64,000 nucleotides of DNA from Sphingomonas hankookensis (lineage in GTDB: Bacteria; Pseudomonadota; Alphaproteobacteria; Sphingomonadales; Sphingomonadaceae). The stretch lies in contig NZ_JAKREV010000001.1 in NCBI RefSeq assembly GCF_022664465.1, positions 620,001 to 684,000 on the forward strand, read 5' to 3'. The first letter of the stretch is position 1, and every line of letters starts with the position of its first letter. Positions 16,589-25,891 of this stretch are shown here, piece by piece. The notes under the pieces were generated by a model, which was not told the DNA's origin, ran no database searches, and saw only the letters and a list, made by a program, of their open reading frames with translations. The translations under genes were made by a program, and so were the position numbers.

Positions 16589-17815
16589 ATGTCGACTGCC
16601 GTCTCCCCGCTCGCCACGCCCTTTCCCGCGCTGCCGCCGATCGGCGGGGTAACGCTGCGGGTCGCGCGGGCGCAGTACAAGAATTGGGATCGCTGCGACC
16701 TGACCTTTGCGACGCTGGCCGAAGGGACGGCGGTGGCGGGGGTGCTGACCAACAGCAAATGTCCCTCGCCCGAGGTAGAATGGTGCCGCCGCGCGCTGGT
16801 GCTGGGGCGCGCGCGGGCGCTGGTGGTCAATGCGGGCAATTCGAACGCCTTTACCGGCGACCGGGGCCGTGCCGCGGTCGAGGCGATCGCGGCACGCACG
16901 GCGCAGGCGATGGCGTGCCAGCCATCGGACGTGTTCGTAGCCTCGACCGGGGTGATCGGCGTGCCGTTGCCGATCGACAAGGCCGAGGCCGGGCTAGACG
17001 CAGCGTTCGTCGCCGAACCCTGTGGCTGGGAAGCGGCGGCCGAGACGATCGGGACGACCGACACCTTTACCAAGGGCGCGTTCACGACCGCGAAGGTCGG
17101 CGACCGGACGGTCAAGCTGGCCGGGATCATCAAGGGATCGGGCATGATCGCGCCCGACATGGCGACGATGCTCGGTTTCATCTTCACCGATGCGGCGGTC
17201 GATCCGGCGTTCCTGCAAGCTGCGCTGGAGGCGGCCAATCGCCAGAGTTTTTCGTGCATCACGGTCGATGGCGATACCTCGACCAGCGACACGGTGCTGG
17301 CGTTCGCGACCGGTGCTGCGGGCGGCGAGCCGATCGCGTCGTTCGACGATGACGGCGCGGATGCCTTCGCGGCGGCGCTGCACGACCTGTGCCGGCAACT
17401 CGCGCATCTGGTGGTGCGCGATGGCGAGGGCGCTTCGAAGTTCATCGCGGTGACCGTCGAGGGTGCGGACAGCGACGGCAGCGCGCACCGCATCGCCATG
17501 AGCATCGCCAACTCGCCGCTGGTCAAGACCGCGATCGCGGGCGAGGACGCCAATTGGGGCCGGGTGGTAATGGCGGTCGGCAAGGCGGGCGAACCGGCCG
17601 ACCGCGACAAGCTGGCGATTCGGTTCGGAACAACGCAGGTGGCCGAGGGCGGCCTAGCGGTCGCGGGCTATGACGAAGCGCCGGTCGCGGCGCATCTTAA
17701 GGGCCAGGAGGTCGAGATCGGCGTGGACCTGCACCTCGGCGAAGGGCACGCGACGGTGTGGACCTGCGACCTGACGCATGGGTATATCTCGATCAACGCC
17801 GATTATCGGAGTTGA
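16589..17815 (+). CDS. argJ: Bifunctional ornithine acetyltransferase / N-acetylglutamate synthase
   Basis: A 408-aa cytoplasmic enzyme of the cyclic arginine pathway: it moves acetyl from N-acetylornithine to glutamate. The proprotein self-cleaves before the conserved Thr in KGSGMIAPDMATMLGF (Thr193 here), giving alpha and beta chains. Other signatures are VNAGNSNAFTG, STGVIGVPLP, CITVDGDTSTSD, DGEGASKF and the C-terminal THGYISINADYRS. The start at 16589 matches family N-termini. It stands alone with no other arg gene nearby. Confidence 0.96.
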   Translation: MSTAVSPLATPFPALPPIGGVTLRVARAQYKNWDRCDLTFATLAEGTAVAGVLTNSKCPSPEVEWCRRALVLGRARALVVNAGNSNAFTGDRGRAAVEAIAARTAQAMACQPSDVFVASTGVIGVPLPIDKAEAGLDAAFVAEPCGWEAAAETIGTTDTFTKGAFTTAKVGDRTVKLAGIIKGSGMIAPDMATMLGFIFTDAAVDPAFLQAALEAANRQSFSCITVDGDTSTSDTVLAFATGAAGGEPIASFDDDGADAFAAALHDLCRQLAHLVVRDGEGASKFIAVTVEGADSDGSAHRIAMSIANSPLVKTAIAGEDANWGRVVMAVGKAGEPADRDKLAIRFGTTQVAEGGLAVAGYDEAPVAAHLKGQEVEIGVDLHLGEGHATVWTCDLTHGYISINADYRS

Positions 17816-17932
17816 TGGCGCAACCAATCTTCGCCTTTGACTTCCTGCGTGAAAGGAACGTCGGGGTATTGGATCAGTAAGGACTGCTGCCGCGCGCCAA
17901 CGGGGAAATCGCAACCTGCGCTGGGATGCCGT

Positions 17933-18391
17933 TCAAAGCTGCGCGTCGAGTGGCTCGATCGAAAGCATCTCGTCGAGAATGACAAGTCCGGGATACAGGC
18001 GGAAGTGGTCATATCCCGGATTTGATCGACCTTTCTTTTTGACCGCCTGCCGTCCGACGAAGCGAACCTTGTAGAGGCGGCCATACCACAACCCCTTACT
18101 TCCGCGGGGTTTGGTAAAAGGCTTCAGCGCTTCGCGAGTGTTGAACCATGGTCGCAGAACTGCAGGATCCAGATCGGGACGGGTGGTCGCGCCCTCGGCG
18201 AAGGATTGCCCTTCGAACTCGTCGATCCAGACGCCTTCATAAATGCGCGGCAGGTCGGTATCGACGCAAATCCTGTCGCCGCGATAGACGAGCGATTTGC
18301 GGCTGCCTTCCCCCACCTCGCGATGGCACGGTGGGGGTCGATAGATGCGCTGTGGCGGTGCTACCTGTAAAAGCAGCGCCGCCAGCAGCAT
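17933..18391 (-). CDS. Hypothetical secreted protein coupled to trxA
   Basis: A 152-aa protein with a short hydrophobic N-terminus (MLLAALLLQVAPPQ) that is probably a signal sequence. It has several aromatic and charged segments (IYEGVWIDEFEGQSFAEG, GLWYGRLYKVRFVGRQA). No recognised family. Its ATG overlaps the trxA stop as TGATG, so it is read on the trxA message. The 117 bases downstream to the argJ stop hold no gene. Confidence 0.6.
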   Translation of the reverse strand: MLLAALLLQVAPPQRIYRPPPCHREVGEGSRKSLVYRGDRICVDTDLPRIYEGVWIDEFEGQSFAEGATTRPDLDPAVLRPWFNTREALKPFTKPRGSKGLWYGRLYKVRFVGRQAVKKKGRSNPGYDHFRLYPGLVILDEMLSIEPLDAQL

Positions 18392-18714
18392 CAGCTCAGT
18401 TCACCCTCGAGCCACGCCTTCAACTGGCTCTTCGGGCGGGCACCGAGCAGATCGGCAACTGGCTGGCCGTTCTTGAACAGCTTCAACAGCGGGATCGACT
18501 GGACGCCCATCGACCCGGCGGTGTCGGGGTTGGCCATGATGTCGATCTTGGCGATCGTCACCTTGTCACCCAGTTCGTCGGCGATTTCCTCTAGCGCGGG
18601 GGCAATCATCTTGCACGGGCCGCACCAGTCCGCCCAGAAATCGACCAGCACCGGCTTGTCGGATTGCAGCACGTCGGCGGAAAAGCTGGCGTCGGTAACG
18701 GTCTTGGTCGGCAT
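18391..18714 (-). CDS. trxA: Thioredoxin 1
   Basis: A 107-aa cytoplasmic thioredoxin with active site WCGPCK (residues 30-35) and the conserved cis-Pro in VQSIPLLKLF. It reduces disulfides in ribonucleotide reductase, methionine sulfoxide reductases and others. It lies 47 bases after addA on the same strand, the usual alphaproteobacterial order addB-addA-trxA, and is followed by a coupled hypothetical gene. Confidence 0.96.
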   Translation of the reverse strand: MPTKTVTDASFSADVLQSDKPVLVDFWADWCGPCKMIAPALEEIADELGDKVTIAKIDIMANPDTAGSMGVQSIPLLKLFKNGQPVADLLGARPKSQLKAWLEGELS

Positions 18715-18761
18715 GGGAATCTCCTTCTTACGCCAGTATCTATGGACGAGCGGTCAGCGGC

Positions 18762-21700
18762 TCAAGCTTCGCGGGACAAGCTTTGTTCCCCTGCCCCCAA
18801 GCCCGGCTTGTGCGCGTCGAGCAGCGCGGCGGGCAGGACGAAGAGTTTCGGCCCGGCGGTGTAGAGCAGCGCGGCTTCGATCGCCCGGTCGGGGAAGATG
18901 ACGCGAAGTGCGGCGGCATAGGCGGCCATCTGCTTCAAGTGATAAACCGGAATATCGTCGATCGCGGACGGCACGCGGCGGCCGGTCTTGAAATCGACCA
19001 CGCGGACGGTCGTCGCCCCGATGCACAGCCGGTCGACTGTGCCGGCCACGACCTGCGTGCCAACGACGGCGGCGATCGGCGCTTCGGCCAGCGCATCGGG
19101 GCCGAACAGGTTGGCGAAGGCGGGATCGTCGAGGATCGCCAGCGCGTCGCGCGTTACCCGCTGGCGCAGCGCGGCATCCTCCACCCCCGCCGCGCCGGCC
19201 AGCCAGCGCTCGGCGGCAGCGGCGCGGTCGGCGCGCGGCAGGTCGGGTAGCCGCTCGAACAATTGGTGGAGCAGCCGCCCACGCTCGGCGGCGGCGCGCA
19301 TCGTGGCGGTCGGTGGCGGGTCGGCGACCTCGTCGTCGCCCAGCGCCGACGGGGCGAGCGGGCGCGGTGGACGGGCTTCGGCCGGGGCAGGCGCACGAAG
19401 CCAGTCGGGCGCAGGCGCGGTCGATGGGGTCGTCGTGGCACGGCGCGTGCGGGCGGCTACCGGTGCCTGCGGCGTCAGGCCGGTGAAGACGCGCTCGTCC
19501 TCCCCTTCGCTCACGCCCAATGCATCGAAGGCGGCGGCGGCGGCGCTGTACCAGCTGAGTGCGGGCGGGACGCCCTGACAACGCGCGGAGGGCGCGCCGG
19601 CGATAATCAACCGTTCCTCGGCACGGGTCGCGGCGACGTAGAACAGCCGCCAATGTTCTTCGAGTTCGCGCTGGTCGACCGCGGCGACGGCATCGTCTAC
19701 GGGCGTGCCGCGCTCGCCGCTGCGCGGGCGGAAAACGGGGAACGCCGCACCGTCATGGCCTTGCGGAGTCCAGGCAACGATATCGCGGCGGCTGTTGGCG
19801 GGATCGATCGCGGCGTCGGCGAGCAGGACCAGCGGCGCCTGCAACCCCTTCGATCCGTGCGCGGTCATCACCCGCACCGCACCGCCCGCAGCACCGGCGT
19901 CACGCTTGATCTCCACCTCGCCGCGATCGAACCATTCGACGAAGCGTTGCAGCGACGACGTCGCGACGCTCTCGAACGACAGCGCGGCGTTGAGCAACTC
20001 GTCGATCGGGTCGCGCGCTTCCTCGCCCAGCCGCGCGATCAGCTTGCGGCGGCCATCGAGATCGCCCGACAGCAGCTCTTCGAGGAAGCGATAGGGCGTG
20101 GCGAAATCGGCGCGGCGCAGGATGCGCGACAGCGGCTCGACTGCGGTGCTGTTGGTCTGGCGCAAATGCCGCCAGAGACTCCCGCCTTCGCGTAGCGCGC
20201 CGGCCAGCAGTTGTTCCTGCGTCCAGCCGATCAGTGGCGAAACCAGCAGATTGGCGAGGCTCAGGTCGTCGTCGGGCTGGAGCGCGAAGCGGATCGCCGC
20301 CAGCAGGTCCTGCACCGCCAGCGGCGCGTCGAGCCGCAACCGGTCGACGCCCGCGACCGGCACCCCCTCCGCATACAACCGCGCGACGATCAGGGAGGCG
20401 AGGTCGCCGCGACGCTTGACCAGCACCATGATGTCGCCGGCCTGCAGCGTCCGGCCCTTGGATTCGAGCGGCAGCGTGCCGATCCAGCCCTTGATCGCGC
20501 GGGCGATCTGTTTGGCGATCATCCGGGTCGAATCGTCGACCCAGCCTTCCTCGTCGTCACCCGCCGCTTCGACCACGGTCGGTGCCCACAGGGTGACGGT
20601 GCCGGGACCGGGCACTTCGCTGTCATGCGTTTCAGGCGCGTCGATGCCCATGCCGGGCCCGGGCAGCGCGGCGATGGCGGCGTCGACGAACTCCAGCACC
20701 GGGCGCGTCGTACGGAAGCTGTGCGTCAGCGATAGCGTATCGAGTTCGCGGGCATCGCCGCGATATTCCGCCGGGAGGGCGGCGCGACGGGCGAAGTCGT
20801 GATGCGCCGCGCGGAAATAGATCGGGTCGGTGCCCTGAAACCCGAAGATCGCCTGTTTGTAATCGCCGACGACGAACAGCGTCCGCATCCCCGCCGCGCG
20901 CACCGCATCGCCGCTGAAATACTCCTCGACCAGCGACCGGACGATCGCCCATTGCTGCGGATTGGTGTCCTGCGCCTCGTCGATCAGGACGTGTTCGGTG
21001 GTCTGGTCGAGCTTGAAGCGGACCCAGTCGCCGATGCCGGGTTGCGCGAGCAGCTTCAGCGTCTCGCGGATCAGGTCGTCGAAATCGACCGCGCCGGCTC
21101 GCCGCTTGGCGCGGACATAGGCGTCGGCATAGGCGCGACCGGCCTCCAGCGCACCGGCCAGCGCATCGGCGTAAGCAGCCTGTGCGCGGATCGACAGCAG
21201 TTCGGCGGCGCGGGTGCCGACCGCATCGGCGAGGTCGTCATAGTCGGGTTCGGCGGCGAGCAGCTTGGCCGACGCCTTTTTCAGCGTATCCTTCTGGGTG
21301 AAGAACATCCCCCGCACGTCGCTTAGGCGCAGTGCGCGCCCGGCCGCCGGTTGCGCCAGCCAATCCATGATCGCGCCATGCAGCTTCTGCCCGGTCGCGG
21401 TGCCCCAGGCGCGATTGGCCTCGGCCAGCCGTTCGAGCGCGTCGCAGTCGAATTCGTCGTCGCTGCACGCGGCCGCGATCACCTCGTCCACGTCCCCGGA
21501 CGGCAGATGGAAGGAGCGGCGCAGGAAGGGCTGGATGCCGCTCGGCAACTCCGCCATCGCCTGTGGATTGCGAGCACATTCGCGCAGGAAACCTTCGGCC
21601 GCGCCCTCGCCCATCCGCAGCGACATCGCGGCGATGGCGTCGCCGATCCGGGTCGACCCGCTGCGCTGTTCCTCGACCAGCAATTCGGCCAGCGCCTCGC

Positions 21701-22187
21701 GCGCCATGCCGGCTTCCTCGCGCGCTTCGAGGGGGCGGAAGCCGGGGATCAGCCCCGCCTCGACCGGAAAACCGGCGAGCAGGCTTTGGCAGAAGCCGTG
21801 GATCGTCTGGATACGGACACCGCCCCCCGGCGCGTCGAGGACACGCGCGAAAAGCGTGCGGGCGCGGGCAAGCAGCGCCGGGTCGTTCACATCTTCTCCC
21901 AGCGCGAAAAGATCGGCTTTCAACTCGGCGGTCGGCAACCGAACCCAGCGCGCCAGCCGGCTGGCCACGCGCTCGGCCATCTCCGCCGCCCCGGCCTTGG
22001 TGAAGGTCAGGCACAGGATCGCCGCCGGATCGACGCCGCGCAGCAGCAGGCGGAACACCCGCGCCGACAGGACGTGCGTCTTGCCGGTGCCCGCCGATGC
22101 CGACAGCCAGACATGGCGGTGCGGGTCGCTGGCCGCCGCCTGGTCGTTCTTCAACCGCTGGAGCGCGCGGACTTCACTCACGGCCAT
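18762..22187 (-). CDS. addA: Double-strand break repair helicase-nuclease AddA
   Basis: A 1141-aa UvrD-family helicase with C-terminal nuclease, partner of AddB; the complex resects broken DNA ends for RecA. Walker A is ASAGTGKT (30-37); motif II is LIDEAQDTNPQQW; later helicase motifs include VGDYKQAIFGFQGTDP and MTAHGSKGLQAPLV. The nuclease core is VVDFKTGRRVP near the C-terminus. Its first 14 bases overlap the end of addB, indicating one operon and probably coupled translation to keep stoichiometry. Confidence 0.95.
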   Translation of the reverse strand: MAVSEVRALQRLKNDQAAASDPHRHVWLSASAGTGKTHVLSARVFRLLLRGVDPAAILCLTFTKAGAAEMAERVASRLARWVRLPTAELKADLFALGEDVNDPALLARARTLFARVLDAPGGGVRIQTIHGFCQSLLAGFPVEAGLIPGFRPLEAREEAGMAREALAELLVEEQRSGSTRIGDAIAAMSLRMGEGAAEGFLRECARNPQAMAELPSGIQPFLRRSFHLPSGDVDEVIAAACSDDEFDCDALERLAEANRAWGTATGQKLHGAIMDWLAQPAAGRALRLSDVRGMFFTQKDTLKKASAKLLAAEPDYDDLADAVGTRAAELLSIRAQAAYADALAGALEAGRAYADAYVRAKRRAGAVDFDDLIRETLKLLAQPGIGDWVRFKLDQTTEHVLIDEAQDTNPQQWAIVRSLVEEYFSGDAVRAAGMRTLFVVGDYKQAIFGFQGTDPIYFRAAHHDFARRAALPAEYRGDARELDTLSLTHSFRTTRPVLEFVDAAIAALPGPGMGIDAPETHDSEVPGPGTVTLWAPTVVEAAGDDEEGWVDDSTRMIAKQIARAIKGWIGTLPLESKGRTLQAGDIMVLVKRRGDLASLIVARLYAEGVPVAGVDRLRLDAPLAVQDLLAAIRFALQPDDDLSLANLLVSPLIGWTQEQLLAGALREGGSLWRHLRQTNSTAVEPLSRILRRADFATPYRFLEELLSGDLDGRRKLIARLGEEARDPIDELLNAALSFESVATSSLQRFVEWFDRGEVEIKRDAGAAGGAVRVMTAHGSKGLQAPLVLLADAAIDPANSRRDIVAWTPQGHDGAAFPVFRPRSGERGTPVDDAVAAVDQRELEEHWRLFYVAATRAEERLIIAGAPSARCQGVPPALSWYSAAAAAFDALGVSEGEDERVFTGLTPQAPVAARTRRATTTPSTAPAPDWLRAPAPAEARPPRPLAPSALGDDEVADPPPTATMRAAAERGRLLHQLFERLPDLPRADRAAAAERWLAGAAGVEDAALRQRVTRDALAILDDPAFANLFGPDALAEAPIAAVVGTQVVAGTVDRLCIGATTVRVVDFKTGRRVPSAIDDIPVYHLKQMAAYAAALRVIFPDRAIEAALLYTAGPKLFVLPAALLDAHKPGLGAGEQSLSREA

Positions 22188-25143
22188 ACCATTCGTCGCG
22201 GCGCATCAGCTGGTCATACTCGGCATAGGGGGCGTATTCGGGGACCAGCTTGGCCTTGAACGCTTCGTCGCCAGTCAGGAACCGGCCAACCGCCGCTTCA
22301 AAATGCGCCGCCGCCCGCGCGACGAACTCGGCGGTCGGCACGCGGTCCTTCGATCCGTCGGGCGACACCGGCGTCGACATCTTGCCAAAGCGGTCGCCGT
22401 CCTTGGTCAGCGACCAATATTCGAACGCGGTGGCGGTGCCGCCGACGCCCTTGAAGCAGCCGCGTTCCGCCATCAGCCCCAGCAGTCCCAGCTGCAGGCT
22501 GAAACCGGCAGCAACCGCCTTGGCGGTCGGGGCCTTCCCGGTTTTATAATCGATAATGGCTAGGCTGCCGTCTTGCGCCCGATCGATGCGATCCGCCTTG
22601 CCGGTCAGTTCGACCCCGGCGATCTCCAGCTTCCCGTCGCATTCGACGCCCGCGACGATCCGCCCCTCGGCCAGCTTCTCGTGGGTGAAGGCGGCGACCC
22701 AGTCGATCGCCTCGCGCAGCCGCGGTACCCATAGCGCGCGCAGCAGCGGATGGGTGCGCGGGTCGTCGGACAGCGCCTGCAACCGACGGCGCAGCTTGGC
22801 CGGATCGAGGCCGTCCTCCCGCGCCCAGCGTTCGAGCACGCCATGCACCGCCGTGCCGCGCCACGCCGCGGTCGGATCGGCATCGACCGCGTCCATCGGC
22901 GACAGCCGCAGCATCCGCCGCGCGTAGAAGGCGTATGGGTCGGCCTTCAACCGGTCGACCTCGGTCACCGAGATGCGGCGCGGGCGCAGCGCCACCGGCG
23001 GGCGCGGCGCCGGACGATCGGCGGCGGCATAGGCGGCGGGCGTATCGATCGCGCGTGCCCAGTCGCGCAGATGGCCGGCACGCTCCAGTCCGTCGTCCAG
23101 CGCCTGCAACCGCAGCCACAGCCGCGAGGCGATCGTCGGCGCAGTCGCGTCGCGCGCGGCGCGCGTCAAGATGACGTCGCGCGCACCCAGCGCCCCGGCA
23201 AAGTCATGCGCCGCCAAACCGATACGCCGCTCCAATCCAGGCAGCTTCAGGTCGGCACGGATACGCGGCGCCAGCCACGGGTCGGGCGACGGCAGCGCCG
23301 GCCACACCCCTTCGTTCAATCCGCCGAGGATCATCAGGTCGGCGGTCTGCAACCGCGCCTCGAGCAGGCCGAGAATGGCGAGGCGGGGATGCGCGCCCTG
23401 CGGCGGACGCACCGCCACTTCGTCGAGCAACGTCCGCAACAGCGCGGGCAGCACGCGCGGGTCGATCACCGGCGGACCGATCGCCGCCTGCTCCTCCAAC
23501 GCCGCGATCAGTTCGGCTGCGGCGCGTCCTTCGGGACGGCTCCATGCCGCATCGCCGGCCAGTTCGCTGGCGGTTTCGCGCAGCAGCACCAGCAGCTCGG
23601 CCAGCGGCTGCGGCCCCGCGGCGAACGCCTCCGCCAGCGGGGCCAGCAACGGGCACGCCATGTCCCAGAACGACTGCGCCGCGGCACGGATCGCCGCGTC
23701 GCGCGGCTCTCCCTCGCGCAGATGGCGGTCGATCCCCGCCAGCCCCGGCGCCGGACGCGGCCCCCGCAGCGCGCGGTCGAGGCGGCGGACGCCGTCGAGC
23801 CACACGACGCGCGCCTCCGCCTCGCCGCTGCGCACCAGCGGGTGCTTGAGCAGCGCCAGCAACGCCACCGGCGCAAACCCCTGCGCCGCCGCCTCGACCA
23901 GCGCCAGCAGCAGCGTGCCCGGTGCCAACAGCGACAACGGCTGCCCGGCGGAATCATCGACGGTCACGCCCCAGCGCGCCATATGCGCCGCGACCCGGCG
24001 TGCCAGCATCCGGTCGGGCGTGACCAGCGCGGCGGTCCGCTCGGGCGTCTGCAATGCCTCACGCAGCGCGATGGCGATCGCCTGCGCTTCCTCGGCCGGG
24101 GTCGCGAGCTCGACCATGCGCACGCCCGACAACCGCCGGTCGGCGGCAGGCACGTCGATCCAGTGGTGGGTGCGATCGGCGGGGCTGAGCGCAGTGGCGA
24201 TCGCCCGGCTGCGCGTCGGCGTCGCGTCATGCTCGCTCGCCGCCTGCCAGCGGACGAATTCGTGGCGATTGACGCCCATCCGGTCGAGCAGCAGCTTCAG
24301 GTGATATTGCGGATGGGTCTCGATCGACCGCCGCCGCCGCCCGGTCACCGGATCGGGATCGTGCGGCCCCAGCGACGCCCATTCGTCGTCGTCCATCGCG
24401 AGGTCGAGACCGGGCAGCACCACCATCCCGCGCGGCAATCCCGCCACGCAACGCTGGATGCGGGCGATGGCGGGCGCATTGGTCGCGATCCCCGCCGCGC
24501 AGACGAATCCCTTGGGCGGCTCGGCGCTCCACCGCGCGCACAGGCGTTTCAGCAACCGCGTCCGCCGCTCGGCAAGGTCGATCCGCCCCAGCGCCGCCAA
24601 CTCACCCGGCCAGCGATCCAGCACGATGCGGAACAGTTCGAGCGAGCGCTCCCAATGCGCAGACAGCGCTTCGTCGAGGTTCAGGTCGCGCAACGCCGCC
24701 GGATCGACCTCCTCGACCAGCAATTGGTCGAGCGTCGCGGCAAGGTCGCCCGCCAGCCGCACCGCCTCCGCCCCGTCGACCGGCCGCCCGGCGCGCTGGC
24801 GTTCCTCGCTCACCAGCCGCGCGAGGATCATCCGCCGCGCGAGCGGATCGATCGCAGGCGGGATCGGCGCGGCGTCGGCCGGGTCGGCGAAGCTGCCCGC
24901 GCCTTCGTCCAGTTCGGGATCGCCGATCGCGACGAGGCGCGGCAGCAGCAACCCGCCGCCGCTGGCGCGCACGAACGCTTCCTGCACCGTCCGCTTGGCG
25001 CGGTTGGTCGGGACCAGCACCATGCCCTGCGCCAGTCCCAGCTGATCGCCGCCGAACCGACGGATCAGCCCGACCGCCAGCGCATCGGCGAACGCCCGGT
25101 GGATCGGGATGGTGTAGAGGCCGAGGCGCTTGGCCTCAGCCAT
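22174..25143 (-). CDS. addB: Double-strand break repair protein AddB
   Basis: A 989-aa partner of AddA. The N-terminus (GMVLVPTNRAKRTVQEAF) sits where helicase motif I would be but has no GKT, so AddB is probably not an ATPase. The C-terminus has a PD-(D/E)XK nuclease (WRGTAVHGVLERW, then LAIIDYKTGKAPTAK). I see no C-terminal cysteine group like that which holds the 4Fe-4S cluster in Bacillus AddB. The ATG at 25143 overlaps the murU stop by eight bases; a TTG six bases earlier is also possible. It overlaps addA by 14 bases. Confidence 0.93.
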   Translation of the reverse strand: MAEAKRLGLYTIPIHRAFADALAVGLIRRFGGDQLGLAQGMVLVPTNRAKRTVQEAFVRASGGGLLLPRLVAIGDPELDEGAGSFADPADAAPIPPAIDPLARRMILARLVSEERQRAGRPVDGAEAVRLAGDLAATLDQLLVEEVDPAALRDLNLDEALSAHWERSLELFRIVLDRWPGELAALGRIDLAERRTRLLKRLCARWSAEPPKGFVCAAGIATNAPAIARIQRCVAGLPRGMVVLPGLDLAMDDDEWASLGPHDPDPVTGRRRRSIETHPQYHLKLLLDRMGVNRHEFVRWQAASEHDATPTRSRAIATALSPADRTHHWIDVPAADRRLSGVRMVELATPAEEAQAIAIALREALQTPERTAALVTPDRMLARRVAAHMARWGVTVDDSAGQPLSLLAPGTLLLALVEAAAQGFAPVALLALLKHPLVRSGEAEARVVWLDGVRRLDRALRGPRPAPGLAGIDRHLREGEPRDAAIRAAAQSFWDMACPLLAPLAEAFAAGPQPLAELLVLLRETASELAGDAAWSRPEGRAAAELIAALEEQAAIGPPVIDPRVLPALLRTLLDEVAVRPPQGAHPRLAILGLLEARLQTADLMILGGLNEGVWPALPSPDPWLAPRIRADLKLPGLERRIGLAAHDFAGALGARDVILTRAARDATAPTIASRLWLRLQALDDGLERAGHLRDWARAIDTPAAYAAADRPAPRPPVALRPRRISVTEVDRLKADPYAFYARRMLRLSPMDAVDADPTAAWRGTAVHGVLERWAREDGLDPAKLRRRLQALSDDPRTHPLLRALWVPRLREAIDWVAAFTHEKLAEGRIVAGVECDGKLEIAGVELTGKADRIDRAQDGSLAIIDYKTGKAPTAKAVAAGFSLQLGLLGLMAERGCFKGVGGTATAFEYWSLTKDGDRFGKMSTPVSPDGSKDRVPTAEFVARAAAHFEAAVGRFLTGDEAFKAKLVPEYAPYAEYDQLMRRDEWYGRE

Positions 25144-25891
25144 CGGCAAGCACCGCTTCGGTCATCGGGATCGACGCCGGGGTGCCGACATCGAACCACA
25201 GCCCCTGATGCACCGCACCGAACGCGCGGCCCGCCTCGATCGCGCGGTTCCAGAACAGATTGGTGGAAAAGGCACCTTCCGGCCAGTCGGCGATGATCCG
25301 CGGCGACAAAATCTGGACGCCGGTGAACACGAACGGCGCCAGCCGGCCAGGCTTGCGGCGACCGGTGATGCGGCCCAGCGCATCGATATGGAAATCGCCC
25401 TGCCCGCGGTGGCCGTGCGCCAGCGCCTGCGGCACCAGCAGCAATAACGCGTCCATCTTCGCATCGTCCCATAGCGCGCTCAGCAACCGGATCGAATCGA
25501 CCGGGCCGTCGACCCACAGATTGTCCGAATTGACGCAGACGAACGGTGCATCGCCGATCAGGTCGCGCGCCTTCACCAACCCACCGCCGGTTTCCAGCAG
25601 CTTTGCCCGCTCGTCCGACACCGCGACCTCGATGCCTTTCACCCGGTGTTTCAGATGCGCTTCCATCGCGTCGGCCAGATAGTGGACGTTGACGACGGCA
25701 CGCTTCACCCCCGCCCCGCGCAACCGGTCGAACACGTGGTCGATCAACGGCTTGCCCGCGACCTCGACCAGCGGCTTGGGCCGCATCGCGGTCAGCGGGC
25801 GCATCCGCTTGCCGAGGCCCGCCGCCATCACCATCGCGGTTTCGGGCACCGCCGCACTCGGGTGGGGGCGGATCGAACGGAGCGTGGTCAT
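25136..25891 (-). CDS. murU: N-acetylmuramate-1-phosphate uridylyltransferase MurU
   Basis: A 251-aa sugar-1-phosphate nucleotidyltransferase. Signature AAGLGKRMRPLT (residues 23-34), then RPKPLVEVAGKPLIDHVFDR, LLETGGGLVKA, VCVNSDNLW and a C-terminal LWFDVGTP. Together with the kinase upstream it matches the AmgK-MurU pathway that converts recycled MurNAc to UDP-MurNAc, bypassing de novo synthesis and conferring fosfomycin tolerance in Pseudomonas. Its ATG overlaps the amgK stop as ATGA. The exact sugar specificity is inferred from the pairing. Confidence 0.88.
   Translation of the reverse strand: MTTLRSIRPHPSAAVPETAMVMAAGLGKRMRPLTAMRPKPLVEVAGKPLIDHVFDRLRGAGVKRAVVNVHYLADAMEAHLKHRVKGIEVAVSDERAKLLETGGGLVKARDLIGDAPFVCVNSDNLWVDGPVDSIRLLSALWDDAKMDALLLLVPQALAHGHRGQGDFHIDALGRITGRRKPGRLAPFVFTGVQILSPRIIADWPEGAFSTNLFWNRAIEAGRAFGAVHQGLWFDVGTPASIPMTEAVLADG

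Noticed and set aside
18762..25143. addAB as part of a phage defence island
   Set aside because: The surrounding genes are housekeeping (trxA, murU, amgK, tsaE, divL) and no restriction, abortive infection or signalling gene is present.
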